Shown piece by piece: positions 58,772-64,000 of a stretch of 64,000 bases of DNA. The position numbers were made by a program, and so were the translations under genes. The stretch's first letter is position 1. Each line of letters starts with the position of its first letter. Below the pieces are notes generated by a model. The model was given only the letters and a program-made list of their open reading frames with translations, was not told the origin of the DNA and ran no database searches. This stretch comes from JAGVSZ01 sp019137045 (GTDB lineage: Bacteria > Pseudomonadota > Gammaproteobacteria > Burkholderiales > SG8-39): assembly GCA_046347635.1 (NCBI GenBank), contig JAXMFT010000013.1:70456-134455 (forward strand), written 5' to 3'.

Positions 58772-59602
58772 ATGCACCGCCTGCGCCAGTTCCTGTTCGC
58801 GCTCGGCTTCGCCCTCCTCGCGTCGGGCGCGCCCGCGCAGCCCGCGGGGCCGCCCGGCGGCGTGGACGTCGGCAAACCCTCCGCGCTGCGGCACCTCGTG
58901 CCGGCCGAGCGGCTCGAGCAGGCCGCCGCGCAGCAGTACACCGCACTGCTGCGGCAGGCCGCCGCCAAGGGGGCGCTCGCGCGCGACGACCATCCGCAGC
59001 TCGTGCGCCTGCGCGCCATCGGCAAGCGGGTCACCGCGAACGCCGCGCGCTTCAACCCCGCAGCCGCGCAGTGGCGCTGGGAGGTCAACCTCATCGGGTC
59101 GAACCAGGTCAACGCGTTCTGCATGCCCGGCGGCAAGATCGCGTTCTTCACCGGCATCATCGACCGGCTGCGCCTCACCGACGACGAGATCGCGGCCGTC
59201 ATGGGCCACGAGGTAGCGCACGCGCTGCGCGAGCACGCGCGCGAGCGCGTGGCCAAGAGCGAGCTGACGCGGCTGGGCGTGGTGATCGCGGCGCTGATCG
59301 CCGGCGATCCGCGCTACGCCGACGCCTTCAACCTGGGCGGCGCGCTGCTCACGCTGAAGTTCTCGCGCGACGACGAGACCGAGGCCGACGCGATCGGGCT
59401 GGAGCTGGCGGCGCGCGCGGGCTTCGACCCGCGCGCCGGGGTCACGCTGTGGAAGAAGATGGGCGCCGCGTCCAAGGGTTCACCGCCGCAGTGGCTCTCG
59501 ACCCACCCGACGGGCAGGAACCGCATCAGGGAGATCGAGCGCCGGCTGCCGGAAGTGCTGCCGTTGTACGAACAGCGTGCGCAGGGACCGATCCCGCGCT
59601 GA
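58772..59602 (+). CDS. M48 family metalloprotease, exported
   Basis: The 276-residue protein has a signal peptide (MHRLRQFLFALGFALLASGA, then PAQPAG) and the M48 catalytic motif MGHEVAHALREHARER (HExxH), with the third zinc ligand in SRDDETEADAIGLELAARAG. WLSTHPTGRNRIREIERRLP is the usual C-terminal block of BepA/Oma1-like peptidases. It probably degrades misfolded outer-membrane proteins in the periplasm. The ORF extends upstream in frame, but the signal peptide fixes the ATG at 58772. It is the last intact gene before the decayed region. Confidence 0.93.
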   Translation: MHRLRQFLFALGFALLASGAPAQPAGPPGGVDVGKPSALRHLVPAERLEQAAAQQYTALLRQAAAKGALARDDHPQLVRLRAIGKRVTANAARFNPAAAQWRWEVNLIGSNQVNAFCMPGGKIAFFTGIIDRLRLTDDEIAAVMGHEVAHALREHARERVAKSELTRLGVVIAALIAGDPRYADAFNLGGALLTLKFSRDDETEADAIGLELAARAGFDPRAGVTLWKKMGAASKGSPPQWLSTHPTGRNRIREIERRLPEVLPLYEQRAQGPIPR

Positions 59603-59642
59603 GGCCGCGCGCGACCGACGCGCCGGGTCGAGCGGGCGGACG

Positions 59643-59689
59643 TGGTAGGGCGTGCAGGGGTCGAATCTGCGACCAACGGATCAAGAGCT
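59643..59689 (-). repeat. tRNA-Lys 3'-end fragment, copy 1 (att-like)
   Basis: On the minus strand this is the 3' half of a tRNA, from the anticodon loop (CTCTTGA, anticodon CTT) through the variable region and T arm to CCA. The T arm has one mismatch (GCAGA against CCTGC). No 5' half is present. It matches copy 2 at 60893 in about 45 of 49 bases, in the same orientation. Such pairs of tRNA 3' ends flank integrated elements. Confidence 0.8.
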
Positions 59690-59774
59690 CGGGTTCTTAA
59701 CCGCAAGTAGTCGATTTCGGCCCGCCCTCACTTGCCAACGATCGCCAAAACCCGCCAAGAACCCTACGTTTTCC

Positions 59775-60017
59775 CTACGGTCCTCGACACTCGCGGGCGA
59801 GCACGCTTTGGGCTGGCACATCCGCACGCGGCTCGGGCGCGCCCTGGACGAGATCATCGAGAATCTCGCCTTGCATGCGTTCGATCTCGAGGCGATATCC
59901 GGAGCTCAGCGCTAGCCATTCCTCCAACCTCGCCGATTTGCGGAGTGTCTCGAGAAGCCCTTCCAGCGTCGCGACACGCTCGCGCATTACGGCAAGTTCA
60001 CGATCGTCCCGAATCAT
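59775..60017 (-). CDS. small coiled-coil protein beside HigA
   Basis: The 80-residue protein starts MIRDDRELAVMRERVATLEG and is almost all helical and charged (RLEEWLALSSGYRLEIERMQ). I chose the ATG at 60017 rather than 60038 because the latter lies inside the antitoxin gene. It has no known domain. Its place immediately after the HigA antitoxin gene suggests an accessory third gene of the module. Confidence 0.55.
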   Translation of the reverse strand: MIRDDRELAVMRERVATLEGLLETLRKSARLEEWLALSSGYRLEIERMQGEILDDLVQGAPEPRADVPAQSVLARECRGP

Positions 60018-60030
60018 GACGCGCCTAGCC

Positions 60031-60324
60031 CTACGCATGCAGCGCCTCGATTGCCGACCTTGGGTTAGACGCCACGATCTTGAGCAGCGCGCGCGCCGGA
60101 CCAGTTGGCCGCGTCCGATGTTGCTCCCAGTTCTGCAGCGTGCGCAGGTTGACGCCGATCAGCTTGGCGAACTGCGATTGGCTGATCTTCGCGGCCTCGC
60201 GAATGGCGCGCACGTCGGGCTCGGCGAGCTCTGTGACACGCGCGCCGTGGACCGGCTTGCCGGCCATGTGGCGCTTCATCTCGCGCACTCCCTTCACCAA
60301 CTGATCGAAATGCCGCTTATCCAT
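60031..60324 (-). CDS. higA: HigA-type antitoxin with Xre-family HTH
   Basis: The 97-residue protein has VKGVREMKRHMAGKPVHGAR at the N-terminus and an Xre helix-turn-helix: DVRAIREAAKISQSQFAKLI, then GVNLRTLQNWEQHRTRPTGP and ARALLKIVASNPRSAIEALH. This is the standard form of antitoxins in HigBA pairs with the toxin gene first. It overlaps the end of the toxin reading frame by 8 bp. It appears intact although the toxin is broken. Confidence 0.88.
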   Translation of the reverse strand: MDKRHFDQLVKGVREMKRHMAGKPVHGARVTELAEPDVRAIREAAKISQSQFAKLIGVNLRTLQNWEQHRTRPTGPARALLKIVASNPRSAIEALHA

Positions 60325-60635
60325 CTTTCAGATCCTTCATCAGTTCGCCGAGCACCTTGATTTGCTGCGGTGTCAGGTCCTCGCGCCTGCTCTTCACATA
60401 CCCGTAGATCAAGTAAATGTGGTGCCTGGGAACGTGCCAGTAAGTAGATGACTCTCGCCCCACCCCGCTTTCCGCGTCCTTGCGCAGACCTGCGCAACTT
60501 TCGCAGGCCCGCTCCGCCGCGGATCAGATCTCCCGCGTCAGGCGATACGAGCAGAAAGCTCTGCAACGCGCGCAGGTCGTCGTCGGTCCAGTATTCGTCC
60601 CGGAAGGCCCCGAAGGGCGTCAGCTCGACGAACAC
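60317..60635 (-). pseudogene. HigB/RelE-type toxin with one frameshift
   Basis: From a GTG at 60635 the minus strand reads VFVELTPFGAFRDEYWTDDD, then ALQSFLLVSPDAGDLIRGGA and GLRKLRRSAQGRGKRGGARV with IY, the RelE/HigB core. One extra base near 60442-60444 (TACTTACTGG where TACTACTGG is expected) shifts the frame. Reading on in the other frame gives YWHVPRHHIYLIYGYVKSRR and a normal end at 60317. The toxin is therefore probably inactive unless the base is an error. Confidence 0.8.
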
Positions 60636-60646
60636 TATCAGCGTAC

Positions 60647-60682
60647 TATACGCGATTCGCGTATACGCTACAAGCGTAGCGT
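60647..60682. promoter_or_regulatory. HigBA operator: two adjacent inverted repeats
   Basis: TATACGCGA-T-TCGCGTATA is a perfect 19-bp palindrome at 60647-60665, 12 bp upstream of the toxin start on the minus strand. A second repeat, ACGCTA-N6-TAGCGT, follows at 60665-60682. Xre antitoxins repress their own operons at such sites. Confidence 0.7.
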
Positions 60683-60719
60683 GACCAAATGCCGGGGGCG
60701 TTCGGAACGGAGGGTTTCC

Positions 60720-60855
60720 GAGGGCAATCTGGCGCTTCGCGCTCTCGACCGGCTGCAGGGGGCGTGAGATCACCGGGCTCGAATGGGGCCGCGTGGACCT
60801 GGAACGCAGGACCGCGTGCCTCGACCGCACGAAGAATGGAACGCCGCGAGTTCAG
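60720..60855 (+). pseudogene. tyrosine recombinase (phage/ICE integrase) fragment
   Basis: The plus frame reads AIWRFALSTGCRGREITGLE, then WGRVDLERRTACLDRTKNGT and PR. This matches the block around the first catalytic Arg of tyrosine recombinases, whose usual form is FAL.TG.RRGEI.GL.W..VDL followed by TKNG. The N-terminus and the C-terminal His-x-x-Arg...Tyr part are missing. It points toward the tRNA fragment 38 bp downstream, the normal place for an integrase next to its attachment site. Confidence 0.75.
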
Positions 60856-60892
60856 CGCGGGACCGAGCGGTGCGCCAAGTCCCTGAATGGCT

Positions 60893-60939
60893 TGGTAGGG
60901 CGTGCAGGGGTCGAACCTGCGACCAACGGATTAAAAGTT
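60893..60939 (-). repeat. tRNA-Lys 3'-end fragment, copy 2 (att-like)
   Basis: On the minus strand this is the 3' half of tRNA-Lys with anticodon loop CTTTTAA (anticodon TTT), an intact T arm (GCAGG, TTCGACC, CCTGC) and CCA end. The anticodon stem's 5' side does not pair, so the tRNA homology stops at the loop. The fragment ends the match with copy 1 at 59643, 1.25 kb away in the same orientation. Confidence 0.82.
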
Positions 60940-61179
60940 CGCCTGGCGCGATGCAGTGGATTGTGAATCAACAACTTCCGAGGACGCCCGTTGCGTCTTT
61001 TGCAGCGCCATGCAGCACCATGCACGACCCACTCACGCAAAATTCACGCGCCCGTGAGAGCAACGCATTCATCATCGCCCAGCGGCTGATCATCGGATCG
61101 GCCGTGCGCGCGGCATCGAAGGCGCTCACTAGCGTGCCGAAGTTCAAGGTCTCCAGCTTGTCGTCGAGGAGCGGATCGG

Positions 61180-61484
61180 GCGAGCCCTGGCGGCGTATCC
61201 GTTCCAGAAGTACGGAATGCTGGAGGGCTCGGGCGGATGCAAGCGATGTGAGAGGACCGCAGGACGAGCAGGCGGCCGGTCGGGCAACGGCTCGTCAAGG
61301 CGGACTCGGTTACCGTGCGCTCGTCGCGCTCGATGCGCAGATGCTCGAGCGCGAAAGTACGAAGCTCAAGCTCGCCGCGGGAATGCAGGTGGTCGCCGAG
61401 ATCAACCAGGGTGAACGGTCTGTGATCGAGTATCTGTTGTCGCCGGTGCAGAAGACCGCAGGCGAGGCGGGGAGGGAGAGATGA
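61180..61484 (+). pseudogene. HlyD-type membrane fusion protein, C-terminal fragment with frameshift
   Basis: One frame gives AAYPFQKYGMLEG from about 61190. After a frame change near 61230 another frame gives RADASD and then GLGYRALVALDAQMLEREST with AAGMQVVAEINQGERSVIEY (61302-61484), ending SPVQKTAGEAGRER. This is the C-terminal beta-barrel and tail of type I secretion adaptor proteins. About three quarters of the gene is missing and no ABC exporter or TolC gene is present, so it is a remnant. Confidence 0.75.
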
Positions 61485-61629
61485 TCCCGGTTCTGCGCGT
61501 TAGGCGAGGCAATGCATCGCGAGAGCCAGCGTGTTCGGTGCGTACGTCCTGGCGCAGCAGGCCGGGCCGGCGATCCGCTGTCGCGATAGCGTTGCAGGCC
61601 TCACAGATTTCCCTGAATCGGAGTACGCG

Positions 61630-62244
61630 ATGACCCGAGTCTTGCGTTGTGTGTTGCATGGCCTGATGACTGCGGCGCTGCTCCTCCCGCTCACCGCGTG
61701 CGTGAGCGGAATTCGGGATGACGAGGGATCGGCGCAACGGTGGCAGGAGGAGGTGCAGCTCCAGGACGGGCGGGTGATCGTCGTCACGCGGACCGAGTAC
61801 TACTCCGCCTATTGCGGGCCGGGAGTTCGCTGCGTGACCTCTCGCGGCCACCCCACCCGCGGCCAGATCGAGTTCGAACACGCGGGCGCACGCGTGGTCT
61901 GGGTCGAGCGCATGACCCCCATCATCCTTCAAGTGGACCGCGGCGCGCCAGTGGTGGTGGGGACGTTCCACTCTTGCCGCCAGTATGAGCATTACGAGTA
62001 CGAGCGTTTCGGGAAATGGGGCAACAACGTACCGTCGTATCTGGCCTTTCGCTACGAGGGAGGGAAATGGCACCAGGTGCCGGAAGAGGAGCTGACGTTT
62101 CCGCTCGAGGCGAACCTTCTTGCTAACGACGCCGGATTCGGCTCCTGGACCTCGCTGAAACGAAAGCAGGAGCTCAATAGCCGCTCCGCGCCGGGGATCA
62201 ACCCCTATCTGCGTGTGTACCCGAAACGGCGGATGTGCCAGTAA
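61630..62244 (+). CDS. predicted lipoprotein of unknown function
   Basis: The 204-residue protein has a type II signal peptide (MTRVLRCVLHGLMTAALLLP followed by LTAC), so it should be a lipid-anchored membrane protein. The mature part includes VQLQDGRVIVVTRTEYYSAY, YLAFRYEGGKWHQVPEEELT and FGSWTSLKRKQELNSRSAPG. It is lower in GC than the core genome around it. I recognise no domain. An in-frame GTG exists at 61531, but the lipobox sets the start. Confidence 0.75.
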   Translation: MTRVLRCVLHGLMTAALLLPLTACVSGIRDDEGSAQRWQEEVQLQDGRVIVVTRTEYYSAYCGPGVRCVTSRGHPTRGQIEFEHAGARVVWVERMTPIILQVDRGAPVVVGTFHSCRQYEHYEYERFGKWGNNVPSYLAFRYEGGKWHQVPEEELTFPLEANLLANDAGFGSWTSLKRKQELNSRSAPGINPYLRVYPKRRMCQ

Positions 62245-62276
62245 TACCGATCCATCTGAGATAGCGGAGACAAGCC

Positions 62277-62468
62277 ATGGCTGGACTGATTGACTACGCT
62301 CGATTCTCGGCAAACGCGTACTCGGCAAGGGATGAGACAAATCAGATCTCATTCCCCGAAGCGACCTGGGCCTTACTTGAGGTTGCGCCACGTCATCCCT
62401 CCGGCTTTCACGCCCCCCCTCCGGGCATGCTGGGCGCGCTGCGTATAATGGCAAGAGCGTCAACCTGA
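62277..62468 (+). CDS. short ORF, probable truncated N-terminus of a larger protein
   Basis: The 63-residue frame starts MAGLIDYARFSANAYSARDE, which looks like a genuine N-terminus, then turns into a Pro/Gly-rich stretch (PRHPSGFHAPPPGMLGA) and stops beside the next promoter. The change of composition near residue 38 suggests that the original gene was cut by a deletion or insertion. No domain can be assigned. It follows the lipoprotein gene by 32 bp. Confidence 0.4.
   Translation: MAGLIDYARFSANAYSARDETNQISFPEATWALLEVAPRHPSGFHAPPPGMLGALRIMARAST
62444..62449 (+). promoter_or_regulatory. consensus -10 box before the antitoxin gene
   Basis: TATAAT is a perfect -10 hexamer, 32 bp before the antitoxin ATG. 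No clear -35 is seen at 17 bp. AAGAGG lies 8-13 nt before the ATG as a ribosome site. Confidence 0.45.
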
Positions 62469-62480
62469 AGAGGTACGCGC

Positions 62481-62711
62481 ATGTCGATCACGCTCGAGGA
62501 CATCAAGGAGAAGGCGCAGCAGCTCTCGGAGATGGAGCGCGCGGAGCTCGCCCTGGCGCTGATCGAGTCGCTCGACGGTCCACCCGATGCCGACGTCGAG
62601 GAGGCGTGGCGCGTCGAGATCGAGCGTCGCGTGGGCCAGATCGACCGGGGCGAGGTCCAGCCCATTCCCGGTGACGAGGTGCTCGAGCGGTTGCGCCGGC
62701 GCCTGAGTTGA
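62481..62711 (+). CDS. addiction-module antitoxin (PF09720-like)
   Basis: The 76-residue protein has MSITLEDIKEKAQQLSEMER, then AELALALIESLDGPPDADVE and EAWRVEIERRVGQIDRGEVQ with PIPGDEVLERLRRRLS. This is the typical sequence of 'putative addiction module component' antitoxins paired with ParE toxins. The stop overlaps the TTG start of the toxin gene. Confidence 0.88.
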   Translation: MSITLEDIKEKAQQLSEMERAELALALIESLDGPPDADVEEAWRVEIERRVGQIDRGEVQPIPGDEVLERLRRRLS

Positions 62712-63001
62712 TCGCCTATTCGTTCCATCCCGACGCCGAGGCCGAGCTCGCCGAAGCAGCGGACTACTACGAGGCGCGGCGGCCCGGCCTCGGCAAGATC
62801 TTCGCGGCCGAGGTCACCCGCACGATTTCCCTGATCCGCGAATACCCCGATTCGGGCGCGCCGGTGGGCGCTTCGCGGCGGCGGATGCTGGTGCGCCGAT
62901 TCCCGTACACGATCGTCTACCGGCAGGACGGCGACTCGTTACTCGTTGTCGCGGTCGCGCACCAGAGCCGACGACCCGGATACTGGCGAGGACGGCGGTA
63001 A
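62708..63001 (+). CDS. ParE/RelE family toxin
   Basis: The 97-residue protein starts at a TTG inside the antitoxin stop. It has IAYSFHPDAEAELAEAADYY, then EARRPGLGKIFAAEVTRTIS, REYPDSGAPVGASRRRMLVR and FPYTIVYRQDGDSLLVVAVA with HQSRRPGYW, the standard ParE/RelE profile. The gene is intact and the pair is likely functional. It is of a different type from the pair at 44745-45316. Confidence 0.88.
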   Translation: MIAYSFHPDAEAELAEAADYYEARRPGLGKIFAAEVTRTISLIREYPDSGAPVGASRRRMLVRRFPYTIVYRQDGDSLLVVAVAHQSRRPGYWRGRR

Positions 63002-63672
63002 CGCCGGCGGCCCCAGACACCCGGAGAGCGCATGTTTTCGTGCGGCTCTCTGGCCCTCTGGCGTGCCGTGCGCCGGCTAAGCTTGCGAGGTCTTCGGAGT
63101 GCACGCGATCCCGCCTTCGGGCGTGGTCGGTGCGAGGCCCCTCGCGGGGTCCCCGGGTTGAGATACCCGGGCGCGGCGTGCGAGACGCGCATGAGAGCAG
63201 GACCGGGATCAGCGCTGCTGGTCCTCGGCACGAGAGAACTGGGATGTGGCGCGTCGACGCGGACGCCGTTCGCGTCTTCCGGAAACGACCGGTGTACGAG
63301 CCCGCATTCCAGCAGAAGCGGCGAGGCGGTCGCGCGTAAGCTGAGCCTCGTCACACAAGCCCTCACCCTGGGTTCCGGGGAGGCGAGGTAGCTCCCAGCC
63401 CTGGCTAACACCGAAGGGAGCATGAGAGGCGGGTAACACGGAAGCTGGCCGCGCGATCGTTCGACGATCCACGGCCTGTCACCCGCGATCGGGAGATCCC
63501 TCGAGGACCCCGACCGCGCATCGAAGTGGGCGCCAGTTGTTCCCACGGCGCCACCGCATGCCGACTCGATCGGTGTCCCGCAAACCACCTGATGCGCGCT
63601 CGACTGAGCTAGAAACCACCTAGCACTCGGTCTCCGCGATGGCTGACGCAGAGGGCCAGAAGGAGACGACGA
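63002..63672. other. hairpin-rich non-coding stretch
   Basis: No convincing ORF lies here. Within 150 bp there are four hairpins. GAGAGC-GCA pairs with TGC-G-GCTCTC (63024-63050). CGCC-TTCG-GGCG has a UUCG tetraloop (63112-63123). CCCC-TCGC-GGGG (63138-63149) and CCCGGGT-TGAGAT-ACCCGGG (63152-63171) follow. The run resembles a folded RNA such as part of a group II intron 5' region, and GTGCG at 63040 fits an intron start, but no domain V or reverse transcriptase is seen. The identity is open. Confidence 0.35.
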
Positions 63673-64000
63673 GTGAAGCGCAAACCTGATCGTGCGCGCG
63701 GCGAGCGCGCAGACGCTGCGGCGAGCAAGCGTGGGACATCATGGCCCCGGGACGTGATGGTGACGGCCGCCGCGATGGTGGTCGACCAGCACGTGGGCAT
63801 CACGCGGGTCGCCCGGGAGCTCAACATCCCGTACACGACGCTCGCCGAGTGGGTGAGGAAGTACTGGGCGGGCGGTCGTGCGGGGCTGGAGTCGGGTCCG
63901 GGGCGGGGCGGGAAGCGCAGCGGTGCTGCCCCGCAGGGTGGCGCGCGAGCGAGCGCGACGCGCGAGCCCGCGCCTCACCCTGTGGGGCAGCGCGCAGCGT
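63673..64000 (+). CDS. transposase N-terminal part (helix-turn-helix), cut by window edge
   Basis: A GTG at 63673 with AGAAGGAG upstream opens a frame that runs to the edge. It reads VKRKPDRARGERADAAASKR, then SWPRDVMVTAAAMVVDQHVG, ITRVARELNIPYTTLAEWVR and KYWAGGRAGLESGPGRGGKR. The ITRVARELNIPYTTLAEWV part is a helix-turn-helix of the IS3/IS481-type transposase first domain. The catalytic DDE region would lie to the right. A basic N-terminal stretch of about 20 residues precedes it. Confidence 0.65.
   Translation, partial: MKRKPDRARGERADAAASKRGTSWPRDVMVTAAAMVVDQHVGITRVARELNIPYTTLAEWVRKYWAGGRAGLESGPGRGGKRSGAAPQGGARASATREPAPHPVGQRAA

Noticed and set aside
59643..60939. Complete tRNA genes
   Set aside because: Both copies lack the acceptor 5' strand, D arm and 5' anticodon stem, so they are fragments.
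60783..61484. A 233-codon plus-strand protein across the tRNA fragment
   Set aside because: It reads through the tRNA 3' end and changes character several times; only the last 60 codons are meaningful, as a HlyD remnant.
1..64000. CRISPR arrays, prophage structural genes, rRNA operons or a biosynthetic gene cluster
   Set aside because: No regularly spaced repeats, capsid or tail genes, rRNA sequence or NRPS/PKS modules were seen.

Overview
The window comes from a very GC-rich bacterium, most likely a betaproteobacterium of Burkholderiales type. The support is the strong G/C third-position bias, two tripartite-tricarboxylate 'Bug' binding proteins, many catabolic flavoenzymes and CoA enzymes, and the habit of stacking genes with 4-bp ATGA/GTGA overlaps. 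No rRNA or complete tRNA is present. Species assignment is inference.

Region 1 (1-9.6 kb) holds a Bug binding protein, a fumarylacetoacetase-fold (FAH) hydrolase and a DAO-type flavoenzyme in one minus-strand operon, then malonyl-CoA decarboxylase, a second flavoenzyme with its own Bug protein, a short DUF1631 protein and an acyl-CoA synthetase. Region 2 (9.6-17 kb) is a compact aromatic-degradation island: an acyl-CoA-dehydrogenase-fold enzyme, an alpha/beta hydrolase, a NicX-like Fe(II) ring-cleavage enzyme, a flavin reductase, a divergent MarR regulator with an operator-like inverted repeat, and a salicylyl/anthraniloyl-CoA monooxygenase-reductase fusion. Region 3 (17-23.6 kb) carries a beta-hydroxyacid dehydrogenase, a methyltransferase, a TPR GT41 O-GlcNAc-transferase-like protein, a D-lactate/glycolate-type FAD oxidase and a GntR regulator.

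Region 4 (23.6-32 kb) is transport: a GntR-flanked FAH hydrolase with a TRAP transporter, then a complete Liv-type ABC importer with its promoter and terminator. Region 5 (32-45.4 kb) has a class II aldolase-like protein, a DAO flavoenzyme, an MFS transporter, an SRAP (YedK) protein, a LeuC/LeuD-like hydro-lyase with altered signature motifs, a frameshifted amidase, a gentisate dioxygenase, an orphan molybdenum hydroxylase subunit and a ParD/ParE-type toxin-antitoxin pair. Gentisate cleavage leads to maleylpyruvate and can lead to maleate, so the LeuCD-like pair may be a maleate hydratase; NicX-type chemistry also drains to maleate.

Region 6 (45.4-58 kb) holds a TRAP transporter divergent from a uronate-dehydrogenase-like gene, a MaoC hydratase with an acyl-CoA dehydrogenase, a dienelactone hydrolase and a signalling operon (histidine kinase, Ser/Thr kinase fused to two receiver domains, DUF1045 protein), then a Nudix protein and a hypothetical. 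Region 7 (58-64 kb) is a decayed junction: an intact M48 protease, two tRNA-Lys 3'-end fragments as imperfect direct repeats, a tyrosine-integrase remnant, a HigBA locus with a frameshifted toxin, a HlyD fragment, a lipoprotein, a truncated ORF, another toxin-antitoxin pair, a hairpin-rich non-coding stretch and the start of a transposase cut by the window edge.
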